Shown in pieces: positions 9,013 to 18,447 of a stretch of DNA of 64,000 bases. The notes under the pieces are model-generated. The model was given only the letters and a program-made list of their open reading frames with translations. It ran no database searches and was not told where the DNA came from. The DNA is from Pseudomonas sp. MUP55 (GTDB lineage: Bacteria > Pseudomonadota > Gammaproteobacteria > Pseudomonadales > Pseudomonadaceae): positions 4,712,001 through 4,776,000 of the forward strand of contig NZ_CP138214.1 in assembly GCF_034043515.1 (NCBI RefSeq), given 5' to 3'. The translations under genes and the position numbers were made by a program. Position 1 is the first letter of the stretch. Every line of letters begins with the position of its first letter.

Positions 9013-9693
9013 TTACCTCTTACGCAATACATAAACTCGCCACATGGCGTAGAGCGGCATGAAGTCCAGAGACTCCTGAACTCGGAAACCGGCCTGCTCA
9101 AACTCTGCCTCGACAGTAGCAGCCGGTAACACAAACCGGTTTTGGTAACCTTCTTGCTCACCTTTCTTACGACGACGCACTTCGGCGCGCTTACGCTTCC
9201 AGGCCTTGAAATTGCCATCCACCCAGAGCGAGATAATCACGCTGTCGCGGGTAACACGTTGAAACTCACGCAGTATTGTCATTCTGTGCGCAGGGTCACC
9301 GATGTGGTGCATCAAGCGCATGCAGAAAATACTGTCGACCGAATTATCTGGCAGATCGATATCAAAGGCGGAGGTCTGCAAAGGGCGTACCCGTTTCACC
9401 ACTTCCGCCGGTTGCGCCACCGTAGCGACTTTCAACATCGATGCCGAATTGTCGGCCCCGATAATCACGCGGTTGGGTTTCTCGGCCAACAACGGCCAGA
9501 ACCGACCGGCGCCACACGGCAGGTCGAGCACCAGGCCCGGCTCACCGGCCATGGCCAGCGCACCGCGCGCCAGTTGCTCGTCGCGCTTGTGGGACAACCG
9601 GCGAGCCAGATTGTCCTGATGCTTGAGCAAATATTGCTGCGCGTGTTGATCGTCGTACTTTTCTGAAAATTCCAACTTGATCGGGGAAGGCAT
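9013..9693 (-). CDS. Class I SAM-dependent methyltransferase (orf222-type, downstream of colRS)
   Basis: A 226-residue methyltransferase with the SAM-binding motif LVLDLPCGAGRF (about residues 54-65), the acidic loop GADNS and the post-motif LPDNSVDSIFCMRLMHHI. The substrate is unknown. The gene is first in an operon with wapQ and a small membrane protein, and downstream of colS on the same strand. The 188-bp gap holds its own promoter with a candidate ColR box. In P. fluorescens this pair supports outer-membrane integrity and root competence. That is literature knowledge, not something read from the sequence. Confidence 0.88.
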   Translation of the reverse strand: MPSPIKLEFSEKYDDQHAQQYLLKHQDNLARRLSHKRDEQLARGALAMAGEPGLVLDLPCGAGRFWPLLAEKPNRVIIGADNSASMLKVATVAQPAEVVKRVRPLQTSAFDIDLPDNSVDSIFCMRLMHHIGDPAHRMTILREFQRVTRDSVIISLWVDGNFKAWKRKRAEVRRRKKGEQEGYQNRFVLPAATVEAEFEQAGFRVQESLDFMPLYAMWRVYVLRKR

Positions 9694-9735
9694 CTTACGT
9701 CTCCGGTAACTGATGCCTACAACCCTATGCAGCGA

Positions 9736-9776
9736 ACTGTGATGAACAAGTCAACTGATTGTGAAAAACTTGTCCT
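9736..9776 (-). promoter_or_regulatory. Candidate ColR-dependent promoter of the methyltransferase-wapQ operon
   Basis: On the minus strand, GGACAAGTTTTTCAC (9775-9761) contains the TTTTTCAC core of the published ColR box, with the upstream A-C pair also conserved. A -10-like CACAGT starts 19 nt later (9741-9736), and the methyltransferase ATG is 67 nt after the box. The promoter before the sulfatase gene on the other side of colRS has the same geometry. Confidence 0.65.
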
Positions 9777-9881
9777 GTCTAATCTCATACATTTCAAGAC
9801 TTTACAGAAACATTCAGTAGCACCGGGCCATCTTCGCTGAAAAGAACGCAACGTGCAGCAGCAAACTGACAGACTGAACGG

Positions 9882-11162
9882 TCAGGTTTTGACCCGGCCC
9901 AGTTCGACATGAAAACGGCAGCCATTGGGCTCCATGGTGCTCAACGTCACGCTCCAGCCCTGGCTTTCACAGATACGCTGCACCAGCGACAAACCGAGCC
10001 CCAAGCCGTCGCCGCGCTTCTCGCTGCCGCGCACGAACGGCTCGAACATCGCCTCACGCTTGTCTTCAGGAATGCCCACACCGGAGTCCTCCACCACAAA
10101 GCCGCTCGGCTCCAGGGTGAGGCGGATGAAGCCCTGCTCGGTGTAATGCAGTGCATTGCGCAACAGGTTGCCCATTACGGCGTGCAGGAAGGTGGTGTTA
10201 TAGCGCGTGTCCAGCGGGTTGCCAGGGCAATAGATCAACGCCAGGCCCTTCTGCTCGATGGGCCCGCGCCAGATCCCGAGCAGGTCCTCGGCGACCTGTG
10301 TCAGGTTGACCTGGGCCGACATGGCGGCGTCGTCATGCTTGGCGCGGGCCAGCATCAGGAAAGTCTGTACCAGTTCGCGCATTTCTTCACAGGCCCGGGC
10401 GATACGCAGGACCTGGTTGCGACCCCGTTGATCGATAGCCGGGTTCTCCAGCAACAGCTCGCAGGAACTGGCCAGCACCATCAGCGGTGTGCGCAGTTCA
10501 TGGCTTACGTCGCTGGTAAACAGCTGTTCGCGAGACAGCGCCTGGCGCAGGCGACCCAGCGTGGCATCGAACGCCACCGCCAACTCGCCCACTTCGTCGG
10601 CCGCATAATCGGGTGCCAATGGCGGTGCAAGTCCCAGCAGTTGATCGCGATGGCGCACCTGACGCGCCAGCCGTACCACCGGCGCCATCACCTTGCGCGC
10701 CAGCACCCAGCCGAGAAACACCGCCAACGCCAGGCTGAGCACGAAGCCCACCAGCACTACGGCAAACAGCACGCGCTCGCGCTCTTCGAAATCGCTCTGG
10801 TCCTGCAGCAGCACATAGCGCCGGCCATCGATCACTTCGACCATGGCGTGGTACGACAGCGACTCGCGAAACACTTCATGAAAGCCTGGGTCCAGATGGC
10901 GCAAGTCCTTGGGCAGCTCGAAATCGCCGGGGCCACCGCTGAAATAGAACAGCTGGTCAGGCTCGGGGCGGTGTCGCCAGTCCTCCATGCTGTCCATCAA
11001 CAGCAGGCGTTGCAGATCGCCGCCCAGGCCCGCCGAAATCAGCTTCTCTTCCACCAGGTGCACCGTCGCGACGATGCCCATGGCGAAGGCCCCCGCCACC
11101 AACGCGCTCATCAACGCAAAGGCGATGATGATCCGTTGGGCAAGGCTTTGCTTAAACTCCAT
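9882..11162 (-). CDS. colS: Sensor histidine kinase ColS
   Basis: A 426-residue membrane kinase: transmembrane segments at about residues 11-33 and 131-153, a roughly 95-residue periplasmic sensor, HAMP, a dimerisation/phosphoacceptor helix with SHELRTP (His221), and an ATPase domain with DSGVGIP and GLGLGLSLV. The sensor carries E38, E96 and an E126-E-R-E129 (ExxE) pair, plus H35, D57 and H105. As I remember it, these positions are implicated in Fe(III)/Zn sensing by P. putida ColS. The start is placed at MEFKQS, which overlaps the colR end by 11 bp. It phosphorylates ColR. Confidence 0.93.
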   Translation of the reverse strand: MEFKQSLAQRIIIAFALMSALVAGAFAMGIVATVHLVEEKLISAGLGGDLQRLLLMDSMEDWRHRPEPDQLFYFSGGPGDFELPKDLRHLDPGFHEVFRESLSYHAMVEVIDGRRYVLLQDQSDFEERERVLFAVVLVGFVLSLALAVFLGWVLARKVMAPVVRLARQVRHRDQLLGLAPPLAPDYAADEVGELAVAFDATLGRLRQALSREQLFTSDVSHELRTPLMVLASSCELLLENPAIDQRGRNQVLRIARACEEMRELVQTFLMLARAKHDDAAMSAQVNLTQVAEDLLGIWRGPIEQKGLALIYCPGNPLDTRYNTTFLHAVMGNLLRNALHYTEQGFIRLTLEPSGFVVEDSGVGIPEDKREAMFEPFVRGSEKRGDGLGLGLSLVQRICESQGWSVTLSTMEPNGCRFHVELGRVKT

Positions 11163-11835
11163 CACGGCCCTCGGCCAGGCGATAACCCACACCGTGCACC
11201 GTTTGCAGCAGCGGCTTGGCGAAGGGCTTGTCGATCACTTGGCGCAATTGGTGAACGTGGCTGCGCAGGCTGTCGCTGTCCGGGCAATCGTCGCCCCACA
11301 AGGCTTCTTCGAGGATTTCGCGGCGCAATACGTGCGGGCTTTTCTGCATCAACACCGCCAGCAGCTTCAGGCCGACCGGGTTGAGTTTGAGCAGGCGCCC
11401 TTCGCGCGTGACCTCCAGGGTATCGAGGTCGTAGTTCAGGTCGCCCACCTGCAAGGCACGACGCCCGCCACCCTGGGCACGGCGCAGCACCGCTTCGATA
11501 CGCGCGGCCAGTTCGGACAAGGCAAACGGCTTGAGCAGGTAATCATCGGCCCCGGACTTGAAGCCCTGCAGCCGGTCGTCCAGCTGGTCGCGGGCGGTGA
11601 GCATGATCACCGGCGTGTCGCGGCGCGCGTCTTCGCGCAGGCGTTTGCACAGGGTGTAGCCATCGATGCCCGGCAGCATGATGTCGAGCACGATCAAGTC
11701 GTAGTGCTCGGTAGCGGCCAGGTGCAGGCCCGACAAACCGTCCTGCGCACAGTCCACTGTGTAGCCTTTTAGCCCCAGGTAGTCGGCCAGGTTGGCCAGA
11801 ATATCGCGGTTGTCTTCAACCAGTAAAATTCGCAT
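11152..11835 (-). CDS. colR: Response regulator ColR (OmpR/PhoB family)
   Basis: A 227-residue regulator. The receiver domain has the acidic pocket near E7-D8, phosphoacceptor D51 (LIVLDIMLPG), LTA and KPF. The OmpR-type winged helix is at about 125-225 (SDSLRSHVHQLRQVID). Position next to colS, and colS followed by the methyltransferase-wapQ pair, identify it. It is expected to activate membrane-homeostasis genes during metal excess and envelope stress. Its stop codon lies within colS. Candidate target boxes are found on both sides of the pair. Confidence 0.93.
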   Translation of the reverse strand: MRILLVEDNRDILANLADYLGLKGYTVDCAQDGLSGLHLAATEHYDLIVLDIMLPGIDGYTLCKRLREDARRDTPVIMLTARDQLDDRLQGFKSGADDYLLKPFALSELAARIEAVLRRAQGGGRRALQVGDLNYDLDTLEVTREGRLLKLNPVGLKLLAVLMQKSPHVLRREILEEALWGDDCPDSDSLRSHVHQLRQVIDKPFAKPLLQTVHGVGYRLAEGRDGV

Positions 11836-11952
11836 GGGCAGTGTCTCCGTACGCGGTAACGGCCGTGTTGGCTCGCGCAGCTTAAGGCCAAGTGTCGCTC
11901 AGGGATAGACCCGCAGGGCCCGTCGATAAAGGTTTTCAACTGATTATTCAGC

Positions 11953-11993
11953 TGAACGAGTTTTTCACTATAGCTTCACAAACTGACTACAGT
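11953..11993 (+). promoter_or_regulatory. Candidate ColR-dependent promoter of the sulfatase gene
   Basis: TGAACGAGTTTTTCAC (11953-11968) has the TTTTTCAC core of the ColR box preceded by the conserved A-C. TACAGT (11988-11993) begins 19 nt downstream as a likely -10, and the start codon at 12036 is 67 nt after the box. All three distances equal those of the methyltransferase promoter. Confidence 0.62.
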
Positions 11994-12035
11994 GTCAGCG
12001 TGAAGATCGCCCCCATTGATAAAAGGACATTGGAC

Positions 12036-13985
12036 ATGGGTTTTCCAAAAACCGCGCCTATGCGCTATTTGCTGTTGATAACCGGCACCTGGCTGGTTGT
12101 GTTCCTGCTCACCCGCAGCGTGCTGCTCATCACTCACCTGGATGAGGTGAGCGGCAACCTGCTGCCGGTGTTCGGCGTGGGGTTGCTCTACGACCTCGGT
12201 TTCCTGGCCTATGCGGCGCTGCCGCTGGGGCTGTACCTGTTGCTGTGCCCGCCTGCCCTGTGGCGCCGCCGCGGTCACCGCTGGTTCCTGCAAGGGCTGC
12301 TTACGGTAAGCCTGTTCGCGATGCTGTTCACCTCGGTGGCCGAATGGCTGTTCTGGGATGAATTCGGCGTGCGCTTCAACTTTATCGCCGTGGATTACCT
12401 GGTGTATTCCGACGAGGTGTTGAACAACCTGTTGGAGTCCTACCCCATCGGCAAGCTCCTCAGCCTGCTGGCGATGCTCGCGCTGATCCTCAGCGTGGTA
12501 CTGCGCAAGCCTTTCAACGCGGCAATCGCCGCGCCTTTGCCGGTGCTGCGTGGCCGCTTGGTGAGTGCCCTGGCGTTGCTGGTGGTCGCCGGCCTCAGTC
12601 TGCAGTTGATCAGCCAGGACAGCCCGCGCACCCAAGGCGGCAACGCGTACAACAACGAGCTGGCCAGCAATGGCCCTTATCAGTTCTTTGCCGCGTTCCG
12701 TAACAACGAACTGGACTACACACAGTTCTATAAAAGTCTGCCAACCGAGGTGGTCGCGAAGCAACTGCGCGCCGAACTCAGTGAGCCTAATGCGCGCTTC
12801 GTCGACCAGGACCCACTGGATATCCGCCGCGCCATCACCAACCCCGGCACGCTGCGCAAACCCAATATCGTGCTGGTCACCATCGAGAGCTTCAGCGCCA
12901 AATACATGGGCAGCAACGGCGATGAGCGCAACCTCACGCCCAACCTCGATGCGCTGCGCAAACAGAGCCTGTTCTTCAATAACTTCTACGCCACCGGTAC
13001 GCGTACCGACCGAGGCCTGGAAGCCATCACCCTGGCGATTCCCCCGACGCCCGGGCGCTCGATCGTCAAGCGCATCGGCCGCGAAAGCGGTTTCGCCAGC
13101 CTGGGCCAGCAGCTCTCCGCGATTGGCTACGACAGCGTGTTCGTCTACGGCGGGCGCGGCTATTTCGACAACATGAACGCGTTTTTCAGCGGCAATGGCT
13201 ACCGCGTCGTCGACCAGAGCAGCGTGCCCGAAGCGGAAATCTCGTTCAAAAATGCCTGGGGCATGGCCGACGAGGACCTCTACAAACAAACCCTGAAACT
13301 GGCCGACGCCGACTACGCCAAGCAGCAGCCGTTCCTGCTGCAATTGATGACCACCTCCAACCACCGTCCCTACACCTACCCGGACGGGCGTATTGATATC
13401 AAATCCGGCAAGGGCCGCGACGGCGCGGTGAAATACACCGACTACGCCATCGGCCAGTTCCTCGACGCCGCGCGCCAGAAGCCCTGGTTCGATAACACGA
13501 TCTTCGTATTCGTCGCCGACCACACCGCCGGCAGCGCAGGCAAGGAAGACCTGCCCATCACCAACTACCAGATACCGCTGTTCATCTATGCACCCAAGCT
13601 GATCGACGCCCGAGAAAACGCGCAACTGGCCAGCCAGATCGACCTGGCGCCCACGCTGCTGGGCCTGATCAACCTGAGCTACGAATCAACGTTCTTTGGC
13701 CGCAACCTGCTGCAGGACAATCCGCTGCCACCGCGGGTGGTGGTCGGCAACTACCAGCACCTGGGCCTGTTTGACGGGACCAACCTGGCGATCCTCAGCC
13801 CGCGCAAAGGCCTGCGTCGCCATGACCAGGCGCTGGGTGACAGCCAGGAACTGCGCGTGGGCAGCGATGACCCGTTGATCCAACGGGCCATCACTTACTA
13901 CCAGGCCGCCAGCTATGGCTACAAACAACAACTGCTGAGCTGGAGAGCCCCCAAGGAAGAGGCCCCAGCCCTGAGCACACGCTAA
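12036..13985 (+). CDS. LTA synthase-like sulfatase-fold membrane enzyme
   Basis: A 649-residue protein with about five N-terminal transmembrane helices (roughly residues 8-190) followed by a periplasmic sulfatase/alkaline-phosphatase fold. NIVLVTIESFSAKYMG near residue 280 holds the metal-binding Glu, YATGTRTDRGLE the likely nucleophilic Thr, and FVADHTAGS a metal-binding Asp-His pair. Such enzymes transfer phosphoglycerol or phosphoethanolamine from phospholipid to envelope glycans or lipid A. In a Gram-negative the true acceptor is uncertain. It is divergent from colR, has a ColR-like box, and is followed by a terminator and a PAP2 gene. AAAGGAC precedes the chosen ATG; the frame is open further upstream. 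Confidence 0.87.
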   Translation: MGFPKTAPMRYLLLITGTWLVVFLLTRSVLLITHLDEVSGNLLPVFGVGLLYDLGFLAYAALPLGLYLLLCPPALWRRRGHRWFLQGLLTVSLFAMLFTSVAEWLFWDEFGVRFNFIAVDYLVYSDEVLNNLLESYPIGKLLSLLAMLALILSVVLRKPFNAAIAAPLPVLRGRLVSALALLVVAGLSLQLISQDSPRTQGGNAYNNELASNGPYQFFAAFRNNELDYTQFYKSLPTEVVAKQLRAELSEPNARFVDQDPLDIRRAITNPGTLRKPNIVLVTIESFSAKYMGSNGDERNLTPNLDALRKQSLFFNNFYATGTRTDRGLEAITLAIPPTPGRSIVKRIGRESGFASLGQQLSAIGYDSVFVYGGRGYFDNMNAFFSGNGYRVVDQSSVPEAEISFKNAWGMADEDLYKQTLKLADADYAKQQPFLLQLMTTSNHRPYTYPDGRIDIKSGKGRDGAVKYTDYAIGQFLDAARQKPWFDNTIFVFVADHTAGSAGKEDLPITNYQIPLFIYAPKLIDARENAQLASQIDLAPTLLGLINLSYESTFFGRNLLQDNPLPPRVVVGNYQHLGLFDGTNLAILSPRKGLRRHDQALGDSQELRVGSDDPLIQRAITYYQAASYGYKQQLLSWRAPKEEAPALSTR

Positions 13986-13990
13986 TCAAA

Positions 13991-14024
13991 AAAGTCCCGT
14001 ACAGGTGAGTACGGGACTTTTTTT
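13991..14024 (+). terminator. Rho-independent terminator after the sulfatase gene
   Basis: AAAGTCCCGTAC and GTACGGGACTTT form a 12-bp stem with a 6-nt loop, followed by a T-run (18 of the last bases are T-rich). It ends only 14 bases before the PAP2 start codon, so the two genes are probably only partly cotranscribed. Confidence 0.88.
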
Positions 14025-14037
14025 GCCAAGGTTCGTC

Positions 14038-14757
14038 ATGAATCCCCCCGCCTCTCTTCCCGTTTCAAAACCGCTGAATTTCTGGCTGTGTCTGGGCCTG
14101 CCTGCCGGCGCTGCACTGGCCTTGCTGCTGCTGCAGCTGACCTCGCTGGACATGGACCTGGCCAAGCGTTTCTACGACGCCGAGCAGGGCGGTTTCATCG
14201 GCCGCTACAGCTTTTTTCTCGAAGACATCCTGCATGACCGGGCCAAGCAACTGGTGATCCTGTTCTCGGTACTGGCGATCCTCGGGCTGGTCGGCAGTTT
14301 CATCCTGCAGCGACTCAAGCCTTATCGCCGCGAGCTGGTGTGCCTGGTGCTTTCCCTGGGATTGGCGACGGCCTATGTGGCGCCATTGAAAACCGTCACC
14401 GCCGTGCAATGCCCGTGGAGCCTCAAGGAATTCGGCGGCCAGGAGACCTACAGCGAACTGCTCAGCCCTCGCCCGCCTACCGACAAGCCTGGGCGCTGCT
14501 GGCCGGGCGGGCATGCGGCGACCGGGTTTGCCTTGTTCGCCTGGTTCTTTGCACTGCGCGATCGCCGGCCACGCATGGCGCGCAACGCCTTTATCTTTGC
14601 GGTGGCCTTGGGCAGCGTCTTTTCCGTCAGCCGCATGCTGCAAGGGGCGCACTTTTTTTCCCACAATGTGTGGACGGCAATCTTCTGCTGGTTGATCTGC
14701 CTGGGCCTGTATTGCCTGCTGCTGTACCGGCCATTGAGGACCGCTTCTCCCGTTTGA
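14038..14757 (+). CDS. PAP2-family membrane phosphatase
   Basis: A 239-residue protein with about six transmembrane helices. The PAP2 motifs appear in a variant form: KTVTAVQCPW (usual KxxxxxxRP), CWPGGHAATGF (usual PSGH) and SRMLQGAHFFSHNVW (usual SRxxxxxHxxxD, here ending in His). This variant, with C-P-W, PGGHA and HFxSHN, recurs in one PAP2 subgroup, so it is a family feature and not decay. The substrate could be undecaprenyl-pyrophosphate, phosphatidylglycerol-phosphate or lipid A. The sulfatase-type transferase and ColR/ColS nearby favour envelope lipid modification. Confidence 0.88.
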   Translation: MNPPASLPVSKPLNFWLCLGLPAGAALALLLLQLTSLDMDLAKRFYDAEQGGFIGRYSFFLEDILHDRAKQLVILFSVLAILGLVGSFILQRLKPYRRELVCLVLSLGLATAYVAPLKTVTAVQCPWSLKEFGGQETYSELLSPRPPTDKPGRCWPGGHAATGFALFAWFFALRDRRPRMARNAFIFAVALGSVFSVSRMLQGAHFFSHNVWTAIFCWLICLGLYCLLLYRPLRTASPV

Positions 14758-14779
14758 CGGCTTGCGCAGCGCCCATAAA

Positions 14780-14813
14780 AAACCCCGCCTGCATCGCTGC
14801 AGGCGGGGTTTTT
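14780..14813. terminator. Bidirectional terminator between the PAP2 gene and groEL
   Basis: AAACCCCGCCTGCA and TGCAGGCGGGGTTT form a perfect 14-bp stem with a TCGC loop, flanked by A-run and T-run. It lies between two converging genes and can end transcription from both. Confidence 0.92.
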
Positions 14814-14834
14814 CAGTAGCCGGGTAAGGCTGGC

Positions 14835-16493
<1,659 letters not shown>

Positions 16494-16530
16494 TTAAATA
16501 CTTTGGAGTAAACGGGAAAATGAGCGGGAA

Positions 16531-16824
16531 TCAGTCTTCCAGTACGGCGAGAATTTCGTTCTCAGCCATTACCAGCAAGTCTTCGCCGTCGACTTTCACA
16601 GTGTTGCTGCCGGAGTAAGGGCCGAAAACAACCTTGTCACCCACTTTCACGGCCAGCGCACGTACTTCACCGTTTTCCAGGGCCTTGCCTGGGCCTGCAG
16701 CCAGAATCACACCGTGGTTGGCTTTTTCAGCAGCCGAACCTGGCAGGACGATGCCGCCAGCGGTTTTCTTTTCTTCTTCACTGCGACGGATGACGACGCG
16801 GTCATGCAGAGGACGAAGCTTCAT
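16531..16824 (-). CDS. groES: Co-chaperonin GroES (10 kDa)
   Basis: 97 residues, full length, with [14 protein letters not shown] at the start, the mobile loop [15 protein letters not shown], and the VVFGPYSG strand of the GroES fold. It caps the GroEL ring. It is the first gene of groESL, with a GGAGA ribosome site 9 nt before the ATG. A 140-nt 5' leader and a heat-shock promoter lie upstream. Confidence 0.99.
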   Translation of the reverse strand: MKLRPLHDRVVIRRSEEEKKTAGGIVLPGSAAEKANHGVILAAGPGKALENGEVRALAVKVGDKVVFGPYSGSNTVKVDGEDLLVMAENEILAVLED

Positions 16825-16992
16825 TGTCGATCTCTCCTAATTGTGTTTTTCATCGGCCGGTATCAATTCCGGCGGGTTAAATTCCGGCGGTGCCGGTCGC
16901 GGTTCGCTGGGCGAGCCGCGGAAGTCTGTCTAGTGTCACCACCAGAAACCTTGCGGTGACCGTTACATAAGGGCGCCCAGGCTTATTACAAG
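16825..16992 (-). promoter_or_regulatory. groESL sigma-32 promoter and 5' leader
   Basis: On the minus strand, CTTGTA (16992-16987), a 13-nt gap and CCCTTATG (16973-16966) resemble the RpoH consensus CTTGAA-N13/14-CCCCATNT. The 140-nt leader that follows contains a direct repeat of GCCGGAATT and GC-rich arms. A conserved RNA structure called Pseudomon-groES is described upstream of groES in pseudomonads, and this leader is the corresponding location. I did not model the fold. Confidence 0.7.
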
Positions 16993-17037
16993 GGGCAGCG
17001 AATGAAATTTTTTGTGTCTGCTCGAGGGTAAATGCAA

Positions 17038-17059
17038 CACGGCACCCGCAGGTGCCGTG
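17038..17059 (-). terminator. Hairpin after fxsA
   Basis: CACGGCACC and GGTGCCGTG form a 9-bp stem with a CGCA loop directly downstream of the fxsA stop on the minus strand. The T-tail is poor, so efficiency is uncertain. Confidence 0.55.
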
Positions 17060-17071
17060 CCAGTGCAGCGG

Positions 17072-17548
17072 TTATTTGCTGTCGCGGTGTTCGAACTCGC
17101 CTTCGATCACATCGCCTTCACGCCCCAGGGGCTGGCGCGGGGCCGGGCCACCGCGGGATTGCAGATCGTCGGCAAAGGCGCGCTGGCGCAGGGCCGCTTC
17201 TTCGGCGCGCTGGCGCATCTTGCCCGCCAGCAGTTTACGGGTAACCGGCAGCAGCATGACCAAGCCGACCACGTCGCTGATAAAGCCGGGCAGGATCAAC
17301 AGGCCACCGGCCAGCGCCATCATCAGGCCTTCGAGCATGGTCTGGGCGGGCAGTTCGCCGCGGTTCAGGCTGTCACGGGCACGCAGCGCCGTGGCCAGGC
17401 CGGCGACGCGCAGCACCAGAACGCCGAGCATCGAGCCGAGAATGATCAGCAGCAGTGCCGGGAAAAATCCGATCGCACCGCTGACTTGAACGAATACGAA
17501 CAGCTCCAGCACCGGGAACAAGAGAAAAAGCAGCAAAAAAGGGCGCAT
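17072..17548 (-). CDS. fxsA: FxsA family cytoplasmic membrane protein
   Basis: A 158-residue protein with several hydrophobic segments in the first 110 residues (MRPFLLLFLLFPVLELFVFV, then ALLLIILGSMLGVLVLR, and LLILPGFISDVVGLVMLLP) and a charged tail. This is the FxsA pattern, named for suppression of F exclusion of phage T7 in E. coli. Its normal role is not known. The ATG at 17548 follows a GAGGAACC ribosome site. A TTG at 17563 would add five residues and is less likely. It is next to groESL, as in other pseudomonads. Confidence 0.92.
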   Translation of the reverse strand: MRPFLLLFLLFPVLELFVFVQVSGAIGFFPALLLIILGSMLGVLVLRVAGLATALRARDSLNRGELPAQTMLEGLMMALAGGLLILPGFISDVVGLVMLLPVTRKLLAGKMRQRAEEAALRQRAFADDLQSRGGPAPRQPLGREGDVIEGEFEHRDSK

Positions 17549-17614
17549 CAAATGGTTCCTCAACGCAAGAATGCCTTGCTAGTCCACCTTAGATGACGTC
17601 GCCTTTTCGTGAAT

Positions 17615-18346
17615 TCAAGCGCTAACGTCTGATTTTTTCGGCCAGATCTCGGCGTGAGCCAATGAAACCAGGGCTTCGCGCACTTGTGTCGGCGTGTTGC
17701 AGGACTCGGCAAACGGCAACCAATGCAGGGACTGGCCGATGCGCAGGTGCATGCCTTCGCTGTCGATACCCACCAGGTGTGCCGGTTCGGTCTTCGGTAA
17801 ACCGGCGAGGTCGACGTAATGGGCGATGGCCTTGGCGTGATCGCTGTTCATGTGCTCGATCATGCTGTGCTCGGCCTTGCCCGCGAACGGATTGGCCAAG
17901 GTGATCTGGTCGACCCAGTGAATCGCGCCAAACCCACCGATATACCGGTGGCGCACCGGCTGAAGTACCCAGAAATCGAAGTCGTGGGCCTTGTGGTAGT
18001 TGGCCGACTCGGGGAAGTAGCGGTAGTAGCGCTCGGCGGCGGCTTCGATGGCAGCGGCGTCCTCCAGCTTCTCGGCTTGCGCCAGGTAGGTCAGGCGCCC
18101 CACGGCCTGTACGTCGTCGGCCTCGCGTTCACCGACCAGCAGCGAGCACTTGGGGTCTTTTTGCAGGTTATGGGTGTGCTGGGCGATGCGACTGATCAGG
18201 ATCAGCGGGCGACCGTGCTCGTCGAGGCAGTACGGCACGACCGAACCGAAGGGAAAACCGGGCATGGCTTTGGACAGTGTGGCCAAGGCCCCACGGTACT
18301 CCTTGAGCAACAGCTCTCGGGCGTTGCTGGCAACGTGCGCGCTCAA
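17615..18346 (-). CDS. HugZ-like protein (split-barrel FMN/heme-binding fold plus DUF2470)
   Basis: A 243-residue protein. The N-terminal pyridoxamine-phosphate-oxidase-like split barrel (GALATLSKAMPGFPFGSVVPY, then ILISRIAQHTHNL) is followed by a DUF2470 domain (MIEHMNSDHAKAIAHYVDLAG). This matches the HugZ/HutZ group tied to heme utilisation, though many members bind flavin or have no known role. The start is placed at TTG 18346 because CAGGAGT precedes it by 7 nt and it gives the usual family N-terminus. A longer frame with ATG at 18376 lacks a ribosome site. Confidence 0.87.
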   Translation of the reverse strand: MSAHVASNARELLLKEYRGALATLSKAMPGFPFGSVVPYCLDEHGRPLILISRIAQHTHNLQKDPKCSLLVGEREADDVQAVGRLTYLAQAEKLEDAAAIEAAAERYYRYFPESANYHKAHDFDFWVLQPVRHRYIGGFGAIHWVDQITLANPFAGKAEHSMIEHMNSDHAKAIAHYVDLAGLPKTEPAHLVGIDSEGMHLRIGQSLHWLPFAESCNTPTQVREALVSLAHAEIWPKKSDVSA

Positions 18347-18447
18347 TGTATGACTCCTGGTTGTTTCGCCGCCCATGGCATATGGGAATGGATCTCAACA
18401 CAAGGTAATCAATATCCGCGCAGGTTGCCAGAGCACTCGGTGCGGCG

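Noticed and set aside
9909..11384. 491-codon open frame opposite colS
   Set aside because: Antisense shadow of colS and the end of colR. It has no ribosome site and His/Gln-rich composition.
11976..13625. 549-codon open frame opposite the sulfatase gene
   Set aside because: Antisense shadow with no recognisable domain. The forward strand has the sulfatase motifs.
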